From JADLHS01 sp964561105 (GTDB lineage: Bacteria; Verrucomicrobiota; Verrucomicrobiia; Limisphaerales; JADLHS01), in contig CAZLOH010000008.1 in assembly GCA_964561105.1 (NCBI GenBank), forward strand, positions 74,270 to 138,269: a stretch of DNA of 64,000 bases, given 5' to 3'. Positions 50,648 through 58,639 of the stretch are shown here, piece by piece. Within the stretch, counting starts at the first letter, position 1, and the number at the start of each line of letters is the position of its first letter. The notes beneath the pieces are model-generated. The model made no database searches and was not told the origin of the DNA. It was given only the letters and a program-made list of their open reading frames with translations. The position numbers and the translations under genes were made by a program.

Positions 50648-51759
50648 TTGCCGCTCCAGTCCAACACCACTTTGCCGGCCTGCCCGCTCGACATCGCGGC
50701 GAACCCCGTTTCAAATTCCGTGTACGGGAGCCGATGCGTGATGACGGGCGTGATGTTCAGCCCGCTCTCGAGCATCACGGTCATCTGATACCACGTCTCA
50801 TACATTTCGCGCCCGTAAATGCCTTTGATCGTGAGCATGTTGAAAACCACCTTGTTCCAGTCAATCGCCATCTCGGCGGACGGAATGCCCAGCATCGCGA
50901 TTTTCCCGCCGTGACACATGTGGTCAATCATGTCGCGGAAAGCGGCCGGGTTGCCGGACATTTCGAGCCCCACATCGAAGCCTTCCTTCATGCCGAGTTG
51001 TTTTTGCACGTCGGCGAGACTCGACCCTCTCCCCCTCCCCGCCTCCCCCTCACTTTGGCCTCCGGGTGAGGGGGTGGAGGGGGAGAGGGTGCCATTCAAC
51101 TGGTTGCCGTGTTTGACGTTGAGCGCCACGGTTGCGCCCATCTTTTTCGCGAGGTCCAAACGGTAATCGTTCACATCCGTCACGACCACGAATCGCGCGC
51201 CCGCGTGCTTGACGATGGCGGCGGCCATCATGCCGATGGGGCCGGCGCCGGTGATCAACACGTCCTCGCCCAGCACCGGAAACGAGAGCGCCGTATGCAC
51301 CGCGTTGCCGAACGGGTCGAAGATGGCGGCGATGTCGCGGTCAATGCCCGGCCGGTGATGCCACACGTTGGTCATGGGCACGGCAATCAATTCGGCAAAC
51401 GCGCCGGGCCGATTGACGCCGATGCCCTGCGTGTCTTTGCACAGATGCCGGCGTCCGGCGAGACAGTTGCGGCAGGTGCCGCAAACGACGTGGCCCTCGG
51501 CGCTGACAATTTCACCCGGGAAAAAATCCTTCACGTTGGCGCCGACCTCGAGAATCTCGCCGACAAACTCGTGCCCGACGACCATCGGGACCGGGATGGT
51601 TTTTTGCGCCCAGGCATCCCACTTGTAGATGTGGAGGTCCGTGCCGCAGATGCCGGTGCGTTCCACCCGGATGAGCACGTCGTTGGGGCCGACCGTGGGT
51701 GGCGGCACGTCTTCCAGCCAAAGGCCGGGGCGGCGTTCTTTTTTGACAAGGGCTTTCAT
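50644..51759 (-). CDS. tdh: L-threonine 3-dehydrogenase with repeat-encoded insert
   Basis: 371 aa from ATG 51759; the longer open frame (to 52116) only translates repeat DNA. Zinc alcohol-dehydrogenase features: TGICGTDLHIYKWD (catalytic Cys), VVGHEFVGEI, structural zinc cysteines CGTCRNCLAGRRHLC, FDPFGNAVHTAL, and ITGAGPIGMMAAAIVKHAGA (NAD-binding). DVGLEMSGNPAAFRDMIDHM is typical of Tdh. Normal length is about 341-345; residues ~218-247 (NGTLSPSTPSPGGQSEGEAG region) are an extra loop encoded by a palindromic repeat. Tdh makes 2-amino-3-ketobutyrate, the substrate of Kbl (32064-33254). It heads the tdh-putA-cysteine synthase operon. Confidence 0.95.
   Translation of the reverse strand: MKALVKKERRPGLWLEDVPPPTVGPNDVLIRVERTGICGTDLHIYKWDAWAQKTIPVPMVVGHEFVGEILEVGANVKDFFPGEIVSAEGHVVCGTCRNCLAGRRHLCKDTQGIGVNRPGAFAELIAVPMTNVWHHRPGIDRDIAAIFDPFGNAVHTALSFPVLGEDVLITGAGPIGMMAAAIVKHAGARFVVVTDVNDYRLDLAKKMGATVALNVKHGNQLNGTLSPSTPSPGGQSEGEAGRGRGSSLADVQKQLGMKEGFDVGLEMSGNPAAFRDMIDHMCHGGKIAMLGIPSAEMAIDWNKVVFNMLTIKGIYGREMYETWYQMTVMLESGLNITPVITHRLPYTEFETGFAAMSSGQAGKVVLDWSGK
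51019..51108. repeat. Palindromic repeat inserted in frame in tdh
   Basis: ACCCTCTCCCCCTCCCCGCC and its inverse GGTGGAGGGGGAGAGGGT flank CCTCACTTTGGCCTCCGGGTGAGG. The Tdh sequence on either side is contiguous in E. coli Tdh. Confidence 0.9.
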
Positions 51760-51840
51760 GGTTTGCAATCGTCCGGGACAATCAATTCCATCGCAGCGGT
51801 CTTTGTACACGCGGGACTCGTTGAACACAATCCGCTTTGA

Positions 51841-52191
51841 CTTGGAGCCATCCCAGCAGCCGGCATGGTTGCCGATGGTCGGCGCGGTGGGAATCACCCA
51901 TTTTGGGGGGAGCTTCCTGGATCCGCAAATTGCGCATGGAAGCATGGACTGACGCCGGGGCGGGAGACCCGGCCTGCCGCGTGTAGGCGCGGCGACCTCA
52001 CCGGGGCTTGGAGTCTGGGAGCGCTGGTGTCCCGCCGGCGAGTTCCTTCGTCGCGCGCTCCAACGAGCCGGCGAGACGCCGGCGCTCCCAGGTTCATGGG
52101 CGAAGGTTGGTGACAATCAAGAGCCGCAGTCCCCTGCCCTGCAGCGTACCAACGCAGGCCCGGGCCAAGAGCGAATGTCAACCAAGCGCCG
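51841..52191. repeat. Long direct repeat, copy 1 (left of cassette 2)
   Basis: 351 bp almost identical to 56239-56658 in the same orientation, starting at CTTGGAGCC and ending at AAGCGCCG. It contains the palindromic core GCCGGCGAGACGCCGGCGCTCCC. Copy 2 differs mainly by a 72-bp insertion that repeats this core. Confidence 0.95.
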
Positions 52192-52292
52192 TGCTTCGGA
52201 TCACCCGAGTCCGAAACCGAAATCCGATGGCCCAAAAACCCGGCCCGATTGGGAGTTTTGAAAATATTGAGAAATACTGTTGACAGGAGCCT

Positions 52293-52301
52293 GGGGGGGG
52301 G
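52293..52301 (+). repeat. Poly-G tract (G9) upstream of cassette 2
   Basis: Nine consecutive G, 7 bases after TTGACA and 78 bases upstream of the ATG of gene A2. It would lie in the promoter spacer if TTGACA is the -35, but no good -10 is seen. Confidence 0.85.
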
Positions 52302-52379
52302 CGCAACGTGTGGCCGATTCACCAACCAACACCAGCAAGGCAGTGCGTGGCGGAATTGCAATTTCGTCACACTAGACAC

Positions 52380-53489
52380 ATGAACTCAACTGGGATTCGA
52401 ATCGGTGCGAACGGGGCATCCAGCCGGAGGCACACTTGCCTGGGTTGGAGGACGTGGGCGACCATCGCAGCCGCACTGTCTCTGTTCCGCGGAATTGGAA
52501 GCGCCGCGGGCGATCCGAACCCGGAAACCAATGCCAGGCTCGTCACCTTCCAGAAATTCGCGAACGGCGAGGTGCCGATCCTGGAAGCAGTCGTCTATCG
52601 GAAGATAACGAAGCCGGATGGCAGCTACACTAATCAGGAATGGTGGCGTTTCGGTTGCCAGGAAAACACGTGGTTTGTGGAGCGACTCCAACCGGCGTCG
52701 GATGATCCTTCCAAGCTGGTTCCCGTGCCGAACGGTGCCATTGTTGGCGCGTCGTACACACACTTTTGGACCGTAAGCGACCGCAATATCCATGTCGCAG
52801 CCAAGGAATTTGGCACGGGAAGCAAACCGGACACGTACGGAGGGTTTCACCGCAATCTGATGTTTGCCGCTCTGTCACTCGGTTTGCCACGCAGGATGGA
52901 CAAACTAACCTTGAGTGAGTCTCCCGTCGTATGGAACGGATTGGAATTCCGAGCCAGCGTGCCCGCTAAAGCGGACCAAGCCGGCGCATCCGATTCGGTT
53001 GTTGTCGCTGGGAAGGTGACACTTGGAGACGATGATCGCCCCAAAATCGCCGTGTGGCGTGGTGTGGGCCAATCTCCGGAACGTCAGGTGGCTTATCAAT
53101 ATCCACCGGATGGCGCGGACATTCCGTCCGCGTTTGTTGCCAAACACCCCGGCTCAGACCTCGTGTACCGCTACGAATTCCTGTCGCTCAAACTCGGTAG
53201 TAACGATTTGTCGGCGACGGATGGGTATGTGCCATCCATGTTCGCAGATTTGAAAATGGCGCGAGATGTAACAGTCTGGACAAATGACAAGCCCTATGGA
53301 CTGTACGACGGAAAACTCCTGCCCGATTTTGGCTTCAAGGTGGTTGGACAAGAATCGAAAAGCAGCGGATTGATCATCCTCATTGCCTCGGCGATTGCGA
53401 CCGTAATAATTCTGGCGCTGTGGTATCGGCGCTTCGAACAGAAAGCAAAAAAACAAAACCAAGAAAGGCGAAATGAAAAGCGAACATAA
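52380..53489 (+). CDS. Cassette 2 gene A: exported protein with C-terminal membrane anchor
   Basis: 369 aa from ATG 52380. Export signal WRTWATIAAALSLFRGIGSAAG, an extracytoplasmic domain of ~280 residues (PILEAVVYRKITKPDGSYTN, WWRFGCQENTWFVERL, HFWTVSDRNIHVAAKEFGTG), a membrane helix (GLIILIASAIATVIILALWY) and a basic tail (RRFEQKAKKQNQERRNEKR). Same plan and position as 43485-44492: large exported domain, one helix, short Lys/Arg tail. Overall identity by eye is low. No known family recognised. It overlaps the start of gene B2 by 17 bases. Confidence 0.72.
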   Translation: MNSTGIRIGANGASSRRHTCLGWRTWATIAAALSLFRGIGSAAGDPNPETNARLVTFQKFANGEVPILEAVVYRKITKPDGSYTNQEWWRFGCQENTWFVERLQPASDDPSKLVPVPNGAIVGASYTHFWTVSDRNIHVAAKEFGTGSKPDTYGGFHRNLMFAALSLGLPRRMDKLTLSESPVVWNGLEFRASVPAKADQAGASDSVVVAGKVTLGDDDRPKIAVWRGVGQSPERQVAYQYPPDGADIPSAFVAKHPGSDLVYRYEFLSLKLGSNDLSATDGYVPSMFADLKMARDVTVWTNDKPYGLYDGKLLPDFGFKVVGQESKSSGLIILIASAIATVIILALWYRRFEQKAKKQNQERRNEKRT

Positions 53490-53841
53490 GAAATCATTGG
53501 TGATGATCGGTGTACTGGCAGCGGCCTTGATGACCATGGCCTGTGTACTGCCGCATGACGTAGATTGCCGCGCGTACAGCCAAGGGCAGTGTCCCGACGG
53601 CTCAGGACATACTCCCACCTGCGCATCAGGCGGCAAGGAACATCTCAACCAGGACGTTGGAAGCGGATCAGGAAAAGACACACAACCGACGGTCAACACA
53701 TGTGTTTATGTCTGTACATGGACTGACGATGATCACATAAAGATTAATTGCGGGTCTGTGACGAACAATTATCCTGGCACGATACCAGGACCGAACAACT
53801 GCCCAAGTGGGAGTGGCAGTGGCAGCGGTAGCGGCCACTGA
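53473..53841 (+). CDS. Cassette 2 gene B: small exported Cys-rich protein with Gly-Ser tail
   Basis: 122 aa from ATG 53473, preceded by AAGAAAGGCGAA. The N-terminus (SLVMIGVLAAALMTMAC) is a Sec signal, possibly of lipoprotein type with the Cys near residue 24. The mature part has seven further Cys (VDCRAYSQGQCPDG, PTCASGG, NTCVYVC, INCGS, NNCPS) and ends SGSGSGSGSGH. The VGSGxxK...CxYxC segment is shared with the cassette 1 protein, where the tail is Gly-Thr. Spacing to the fused gene C-D is 25 bases. Proposed substrate of C-D; no known family. Confidence 0.75.
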   Translation: MKSEHKKSLVMIGVLAAALMTMACVLPHDVDCRAYSQGQCPDGSGHTPTCASGGKEHLNQDVGSGSGKDTQPTVNTCVYVCTWTDDDHIKINCGSVTNNYPGTIPGPNNCPSGSGSGSGSGH

Positions 53842-53866
53842 GTGACGCTGAGCTCAATTGGGTTCC

Positions 53867-55759
53867 ATGAGAAACGTCGCCCCCAGCGCCCGAATCCATG
53901 TTTGGGTCTGCGGGTTGATCCTGGCGGTGGCGTTTGCGACAAAAGTATTTGGTCTGGTGAACGGGGGTGGGTTGCTGAAGCAATCCCACCCCTTTTTGCC
54001 AGGAACCTACGAGTGGTGGATCTGGCTGAGTCTGGCGGCGGAAGTCGTCGCGTTCGCGGCGCTGGCGCTGGCCGGCGCGCGAGTGTTCCTGGCGGTTTCG
54101 CTGGGACTGGCCGTTCCGTTTATCGCCTATCACGCGCTCGAAGTGGGACTGCAGGTCTCCGCTCCGTGCCCTTGCCTGGGCGGAGTGTTGGGTCACTGGC
54201 AGCCGTTGGCACGGGCGGAATCCGCGCTATCCTTCGTGCTGGCCTGCGGTCTGGGCGTCTCGTCGTTTGCCGGACTTTTTCCACCCGCGGTCACCGCGCC
54301 ACCCAACCCGCCTCCGCAATCCGCGAAGCTGTCCTCGGTGGTCGCGACTGGTCTCTGGCTCGTGGCGGGAGCGGTTGTGGTCGGGCTGTGGCGCGGTCGC
54401 ATGTTGGGCGGTGACGAGGGAATGGAAGCGGCCAAATCGCTGCAACTGCTGTTCCGGCCAGACCTGGTGGAGCGGATGTGGAACGATCAACCGCCCCTTT
54501 GGTCGGTCCTGGGAGCGGGCCTGTTCCGCGTCTGCGGCCCCTCAATGACTGCCGGCCGGGTGGCGGTGGTACTCTGCGGGATGGGTCTGGCGCTGACGTT
54601 GGGAATCTACTGGGCGCGAGCCGGGGCGAAATGGGCGGCCGTAATTGCCGTGTTGCTGCTCTGGCTTTCGATCCCTGTACACCTCGCCTCCTTCATGCTC
54701 GAAGCGCCGGCGTATTCGATCGGAATTGCCGCCTTGCTCCCCTTGCTGTTGCTGAAGGATGCGCGGTTCGCCTGGCTGGCATCCGCGGCCATTGCGGCCC
54801 TGGCGCTCTCGATCAAATTGACGGCGGCATTCGCGCTGGTGGTGCCGTTCACGTGGCTGGTACAACGCGGTTGGCGACGCGGGATCGCCTGGGGATTGGC
54901 GGCGGTGGCCTTGACGCTCTTGAGTTCATTGCTGCAACGCGGATGGTCTTGGGCAGCGATGGCCGGCTCGCATCTGAACCCGGCTTCGGGCGAAATCGGA
55001 AGTCATCACCTGGATCCGGTAATCTATGCGACCGGATGGCTGGTCTGCCTCCTGGCGGTTTTCACCATCGCGAACCGATACGTCAAAAATCAATTTACGC
55101 CTCTCACTCCGTGGGTGGCGGCGGCGAGCGCGGCGTTGCTGATACATCTGATCCATCGTCCGTTTTGGGATTATTACAACCTCCATTTGCTGGCGCCGGT
55201 GGCGGTGCTGGCCGGGGTTGGCGCGGTTGATTTTTGGCGGATGATCCGCCGAACAACACTGTTCCGGTGGGAACGCCGCGCCCTGGCCAGCGTGGGGGTG
55301 ATGCTCGGTCTGCTGTGGGTCGGGCAACGCGGCCGGGAAATTCAAGCGGCAAAGGAATGGGCCACGGTGGTTGCGGCTTCGCCGATCACCCAACAACTCA
55401 AGACCCTGGGCAATGCGGGTCACACGATGTTCTCGATGAACCCGGCGTGGACGTTTGCGGCGGGCCACGTCCAAACACCGCCGGAGTTGACGATCATTCC
55501 GTTGAAACGCGAATGGTCCGGGCAGATCAACGACACCATCATCGCCCAACTGCTGCAATCCAATCGCGTGGACGCCCTGGTCCTCAATCAAGCAGTCCTG
55601 CAGGAGCCGACGTGGACGAATCTGCTCGCGGGCTACTCCGCTGCGGCGCGGGACGGGCGGAACATTCTCTTCGTACGCCGGGAATTGCATCCTCGGTCCA
55701 TTGACCTCAAAGCCGCCAGTGAAACGACGGTTGATTTGCGCCAGCTCGGATTACGATAA
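53867..55759 (+). CDS. Cassette 2 genes C+D fused: MauE/DoxX-like domain joined to GT-C-like glycosyltransferase
   Basis: 630 aa from ATG 53867. Residues 1-140 form a four-helix MauE/DoxX-like domain with APCPCLGGVLG near 108, equivalent to the separate protein at 42582-43112. After a Pro-rich linker (PPAVTAPPNPPPQSAK) come about 10 membrane segments with GGDEGMEAAKSLQLL, MWNDQPPLWSVLG and IHRPFWDYYNLHLLAPVAVLAG, all matched in the protein at 41123-42598. A soluble extracytoplasmic C-terminus follows. The fusion says that the redox-like and transferase parts act together. Predicted to modify exported protein B2; acceptor and sugar are inferred. Confidence 0.78.
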   Translation: MRNVAPSARIHVWVCGLILAVAFATKVFGLVNGGGLLKQSHPFLPGTYEWWIWLSLAAEVVAFAALALAGARVFLAVSLGLAVPFIAYHALEVGLQVSAPCPCLGGVLGHWQPLARAESALSFVLACGLGVSSFAGLFPPAVTAPPNPPPQSAKLSSVVATGLWLVAGAVVVGLWRGRMLGGDEGMEAAKSLQLLFRPDLVERMWNDQPPLWSVLGAGLFRVCGPSMTAGRVAVVLCGMGLALTLGIYWARAGAKWAAVIAVLLLWLSIPVHLASFMLEAPAYSIGIAALLPLLLLKDARFAWLASAAIAALALSIKLTAAFALVVPFTWLVQRGWRRGIAWGLAAVALTLLSSLLQRGWSWAAMAGSHLNPASGEIGSHHLDPVIYATGWLVCLLAVFTIANRYVKNQFTPLTPWVAAASAALLIHLIHRPFWDYYNLHLLAPVAVLAGVGAVDFWRMIRRTTLFRWERRALASVGVMLGLLWVGQRGREIQAAKEWATVVAASPITQQLKTLGNAGHTMFSMNPAWTFAAGHVQTPPELTIIPLKREWSGQINDTIIAQLLQSNRVDALVLNQAVLQEPTWTNLLAGYSAAARDGRNILFVRRELHPRSIDLKAASETTVDLRQLGLR

Positions 55760-55767
55760 ATTGCGCA

Positions 55768-56205
55768 ATGGACTTGCCCGCGGCCAAACTGGTGGCTTCT
55801 CCGCGTTCCAAACAATTCGTGAAATTCTGTCTGGTTGGAGGCAGCGGCGTGCTGCTGGACATGGCGCTCCTTCACATCCTCGTGGAGCATTGGGACTGGA
55901 ATGTCAGTTGGGGAAAACTCTGCTCGGCTGAAGCGGCGTTGCTCAACAATTTTCTCTGGAACGAAGTGTGGACGTTTCGAACAGTGACCGAGCGTCAAAC
56001 CACGGGTGTTCTGGGCCGGCTGATACGATTTCACCTCATCTGCGGCATGGGAATCGTGTGGGCGATACTTCTCCTATACCTGTTTCATGTTCCGTTCGGC
56101 TTACCCCTGCTCGTGGCCAATGCCATTGCCATCGGGCTGGTCACGATCTGGAATTTTTGGATGAACGCTTGGTTTAATTGGACGAGTCAAGTTGAGCCAA
56201 TGTGA
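55768..56205 (+). CDS. GtrA family membrane protein (candidate polyprenyl-phosphate-sugar flippase)
   Basis: 145 aa, four hydrophobic segments. FVKFCLVGGSGVLLDMALLHIL, NNFLWNEVWTFR and ANAIAIGLVTIWNFWMNAWFNW match the GtrA family (FxxVGxxxxxxxxxxxxxL, NFxxNRxWTF, and the final NFxxxRxWVF in modified form). GtrA proteins are thought to move polyprenyl-phosphate-linked sugars to the outer face of the membrane for GT-C enzymes. It starts 8 bases after the fused C-D gene, so it is part of cassette 2. Cassette 1 has no GtrA but has the cytoplasmic GT2 that would make the lipid-linked sugar. Confidence 0.88.
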   Translation: MDLPAAKLVASPRSKQFVKFCLVGGSGVLLDMALLHILVEHWDWNVSWGKLCSAEAALLNNFLWNEVWTFRTVTERQTTGVLGRLIRFHLICGMGIVWAILLLYLFHVPFGLPLLVANAIAIGLVTIWNFWMNAWFNWTSQVEPM

Positions 56206-56742
56206 AACAAACCTGGCCCGGACCGCTTCCACTTTGACTTGGAGCCGCCACAGTGCCCGGCATGGTTGCCGATGGTCGGCGCGGTGGGAATCACCCATTT
56301 TGGGGGGAGCTTCCTGGATCCGCAAATTGCGCATGGAAGCATGGACTGACGCCGGGGCGGGAGACCCGGCCTGCCGCGTGTAGGCGCGGCGACCTCACCG
56401 GGGCTTGGAGTCTGGGAGCGCTGGTGTCCCGCCGGCGAGTTCCTTCGTCGCGCGCTCCAACGAGCCGGCGAGACGCCGGCGCTCCCAGGTTCATGGGAGG
56501 GCACTTTCCTGCGTTACCGATGTCGCCAGCGCTGGGCCGGCGAGACGCCGGCGCTCCCGGGTTCATGGGCGAAGGTTGGTGACAATCAAGAGCCGCAGTC
56601 CCCTGCCCTGCAGCGTACCAACGCAGACTTGGGCCAAGAGAATGTCAATCAAGCGCCGATTGTACGGGTCAACCGTGCGCGGCCAACCCACACCTTTGCG
56701 GATTATTCGGCGGCGTAGCTTTGTTGTGCCGAACGACCGAGG
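56206..56742. other. 537-bp gap after cassette 2 holding repeat copy 2
   Basis: The direct repeat at 56239-56658 fills most of it. I see no gene or terminator; open frames only translate the repeat. Confidence 0.7.
56239..56658. repeat. Long direct repeat, copy 2 (right of cassette 2)
   Basis: 420 bp, same orientation as 51841-52191 and nearly identical to it, apart from an extra 72 bp at about 56497-56568 carrying a second GCCGGCGAGACGCCGGCGCTCCC core. Together the copies bracket cassette 2. Confidence 0.95.
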
Positions 56743-57198
56743 TCAGCGATGCTCGGTTTGCATTTTTTCGTACTGCTTGACGGCCATGATCGCGCGCGAA
56801 TCGCCCTTGGCGGCGAGGGTGTAGATTTCCGTCATCACCGCGCCCATCGCATCGTTCAAGGCCATGCGCTGCTGGGGCGTGATGGTGGGCGTGGCGCGCA
56901 GTATCTGCAAACGGGTGACGGCATCTTCAAGCTGGCCGGATTTGTAGGCCACCATCGCCTGCTGCATTTGCTGCGCGGGCGGGGCCGAGGCCTCGATCGG
57001 GGCGGGGGCGGCGGGCGTTGCCTCCGCAGCCGGCGCCGGTTCGGGCGCCGGGGTTGGAGCCGCGGCCGTATCCGTGGCCCCCATTTCGCTGGCGGCTCGT
57101 TGGAGCTCCGAGTTGGCGTCGGTCTTCTGACCACAGCCGATTAACGTCAACGCCAGACCAACTCCCACGGCCAAAACGACGGATGGATTTTTTTTCAT
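56743..57198 (-). CDS. Small Pro/Ala-rich lipoprotein
   Basis: 151 aa from ATG 57198. MKKNPSVVLAVGVGLALTLI-GC is a lipoprotein signal with lipobox LIGC. A Pro/Ala/Glu-rich spacer (APTPAPEPAPAAEATPAAPA) is followed by a helical C-terminus (QQMQQAMVAYKSGQLEDAVT, ALNDAMGAVMTEIYTLAAKG), which may hold one TPR-like pair. Function unknown. It lies 28 bases after the stop of the prepilin-like gene on the same strand. Confidence 0.72.
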   Translation of the reverse strand: MKKNPSVVLAVGVGLALTLIGCGQKTDANSELQRAASEMGATDTAAAPTPAPEPAPAAEATPAAPAPIEASAPPAQQMQQAMVAYKSGQLEDAVTRLQILRATPTITPQQRMALNDAMGAVMTEIYTLAAKGDSRAIMAVKQYEKMQTEHR

Positions 57199-57226
57199 CG
57201 GGTGCATTCGGATTGAAGTTGTCCGA

Positions 57227-58003
57227 TCAATGGCCATTCACACTGCCGGGATTGTTCCACATGCGGTTCTTGACCGGGTTGTTGGCCTCTTTGTAAAAAG
57301 TCAGCGTCTTCAAATACTCGACGTGACCGTCCACGACGCCCACCGTGGTGCCCAGATTATGCAGCTTGGTGATGCCTTCCGCGGGGCTGCTCGAGCCATC
57401 GTTGAAATCGCCGGGGTTGGTTTCCAGCGCCTGCCAGAAGATGATGGAGTCCTGTTTGAACTGGCTGGCCTTGTAAGATTTGGGGGCGATGCCTCCGTAA
57501 CCGTCCACCGAGCCGTTCATCAGGTAGCTGGACAATTGCTGCGCGCGGGTTTTCCACGCGGGTGTTTCGGTTTTGTCCAACGGGCAGACATACACCTTCA
57601 TATTCTTGATGTAATCCCACAGCAGCCCGCTCTGGCTTTTCCCCACGCCGCCCGCGTAAGCCAGGATGGGATCCTTGTTGAAGGGCGCGGCCGTCAGCTT
57701 GGGCGGCGCCGAAAGACCGGTGGCATCGTACAGCCACCCACGAGCCAGCCACGGCGAATTCCAATTGGCCTCGGGCAGAAATTCCGTGTAGTCGGTGACA
57801 TACATGTGCATGGCCAGGGTGATTTGTTTGACGTTGTTCTGGCACTGGGTGCGGACGGCCTTCTCCTTGGCCTTGGCCAGCGCGGGCAACAGCATGGCCG
57901 CCAGAATCGCAATGATGGCGATGACGACGAGGAGTTCGATGAGGGTGAACCCCGCGCGCGACGGGGTGCTCACCGGTGGGCGGTGGGACGATATTTTTTT
58001 CAT
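57227..58003 (-). CDS. Prepilin-type (DUF1559-like pseudopilin) protein
   Basis: 258 aa from ATG 58003. RAG-FTLIELLVVIAIIAILAAML is a classical prepilin cleavage site and helix with Glu5. KAKEKAVRTQCQNNVKQITLAMHMYVTDYTEFLP and the end VVDGHVEYLKTLTFYKEANN are the features of the abundant Planctomycetota/Verrucomicrobiota pseudopilin-like family. It should be processed by prepilin peptidase and assembled by type II/IV secretion-like machinery, none of which is encoded here. The second such protein in the window is at 39590-40312. Confidence 0.9.
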   Translation of the reverse strand: MKKISSHRPPVSTPSRAGFTLIELLVVIAIIAILAAMLLPALAKAKEKAVRTQCQNNVKQITLAMHMYVTDYTEFLPEANWNSPWLARGWLYDATGLSAPPKLTAAPFNKDPILAYAGGVGKSQSGLLWDYIKNMKVYVCPLDKTETPAWKTRAQQLSSYLMNGSVDGYGGIAPKSYKASQFKQDSIIFWQALETNPGDFNDGSSSPAEGITKLHNLGTTVGVVDGHVEYLKTLTFYKEANNPVKNRMWNNPGSVNGH

Positions 58004-58363
58004 AGGCGGATGGTTTGGATGTTTCAGGTTTGTGAGTGTGTCTAACCAACTATACTCCGGGCCGGGCATTGTCCACCCCAAATTCGGGGGAGGAAATCCG
58101 GGCGGTAAACAATCGCAATCGTGAAACATGAGCGGTCAGGCTAGATGAACCGGGCGCAGCGAACCATCGCACATTCGGGGGAGGGACGGACTTGGGCGGA
58201 GGGAGCGGCTGTGGTTGAACCGCCGCGTTGCACAATCGTTGCAACCCGGTGATCAACAAGGGCGGAGGTTCGACAAAACGGTTTGCGGAAAATCCTTCCG
58301 CACCGTCTTGCGCCGACCCGCCACGAGAGCGATGGCGTTGACAGTCTCCCCGGTGGAATGTTG

Positions 58364-58496
58364 GTAGGACAGGCGTCGCACCTGTCTCAAACTTCAGTGT
58401 GTCCCGCTTGCGCGGCCACGGCCAAGCCGGCGTCGCCACCACCGTTCAATCAACCATCGGAGCAAGAAATGGAGACCGGCGCGACGCCCGTCCTAC
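58364..58496. repeat. Intergenic inverted-repeat element
   Basis: Arms of about 26 bp: GTAGGACAGGCGTCGCACC at the left end and GCGCGACGCCCGTCCTAC at the right end are near-complementary, separated by about 80 bases. MITE- or REP-like; no coding capacity. Confidence 0.85.
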
Positions 58497-58575
58497 GGCA
58501 AATTCGTTGCGCACCGAGTTTGGCCGGTTGCATCACTGACCCGGCACGCGGCTGGCGCCTCCGACTCTTGGTGTT

Positions 58576-58608
58576 AAAAAATTTCGGCCAGGGATTGCTC
58601 CCTGGCCG
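58576..58608 (-). terminator. Rho-independent terminator of the LamG gene
   Basis: On the minus strand, CGGCCAGGGA, loop GCAA, TCCCTGGCCG is a perfect 10-bp stem followed by AAATTTTTT. It lies 31 bases after the LamG stop. Confidence 0.93.
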
Positions 58609-58639
58609 ATGAATCCAATGCGTCAACTTTGACAGCCGG

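Larger units (their letters stand above)
51760..52379. other. 620-bp gap between tdh and cassette 2 holding repeat copy 1
   Basis: Most of it is the long direct repeat at 51841-52191. The remaining 190 bases before the cassette 2 start contain TTGACA (52280-52285) and a G9 tract (52293-52301). No gene is visible; open frames are translations of the repeat. Confidence 0.7.
58004..58639. other. 636-bp gene-free region with an inverted-repeat element and a terminator
   Basis: Holds the inverted-repeat element 58364-58496 and the minus-strand terminator 58576-58608. No credible gene in either strand. Confidence 0.7.

Noticed and set aside
49277..50788. A 503-codon open frame opposite putA
   Set aside because: Composition typical of an antisense shadow, and it crosses the putA/tdh overlap.
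51760..52116. N-terminal extension of threonine dehydrogenase
   Set aside because: It translates the long direct repeat, and Tdh has its normal start MKALVKKE at 51759.
56291..56566. Open frame giving MNPGAPASRRPS-type protein
   Set aside because: A translation of the dispersed repeat; the same text appears at copy 1.
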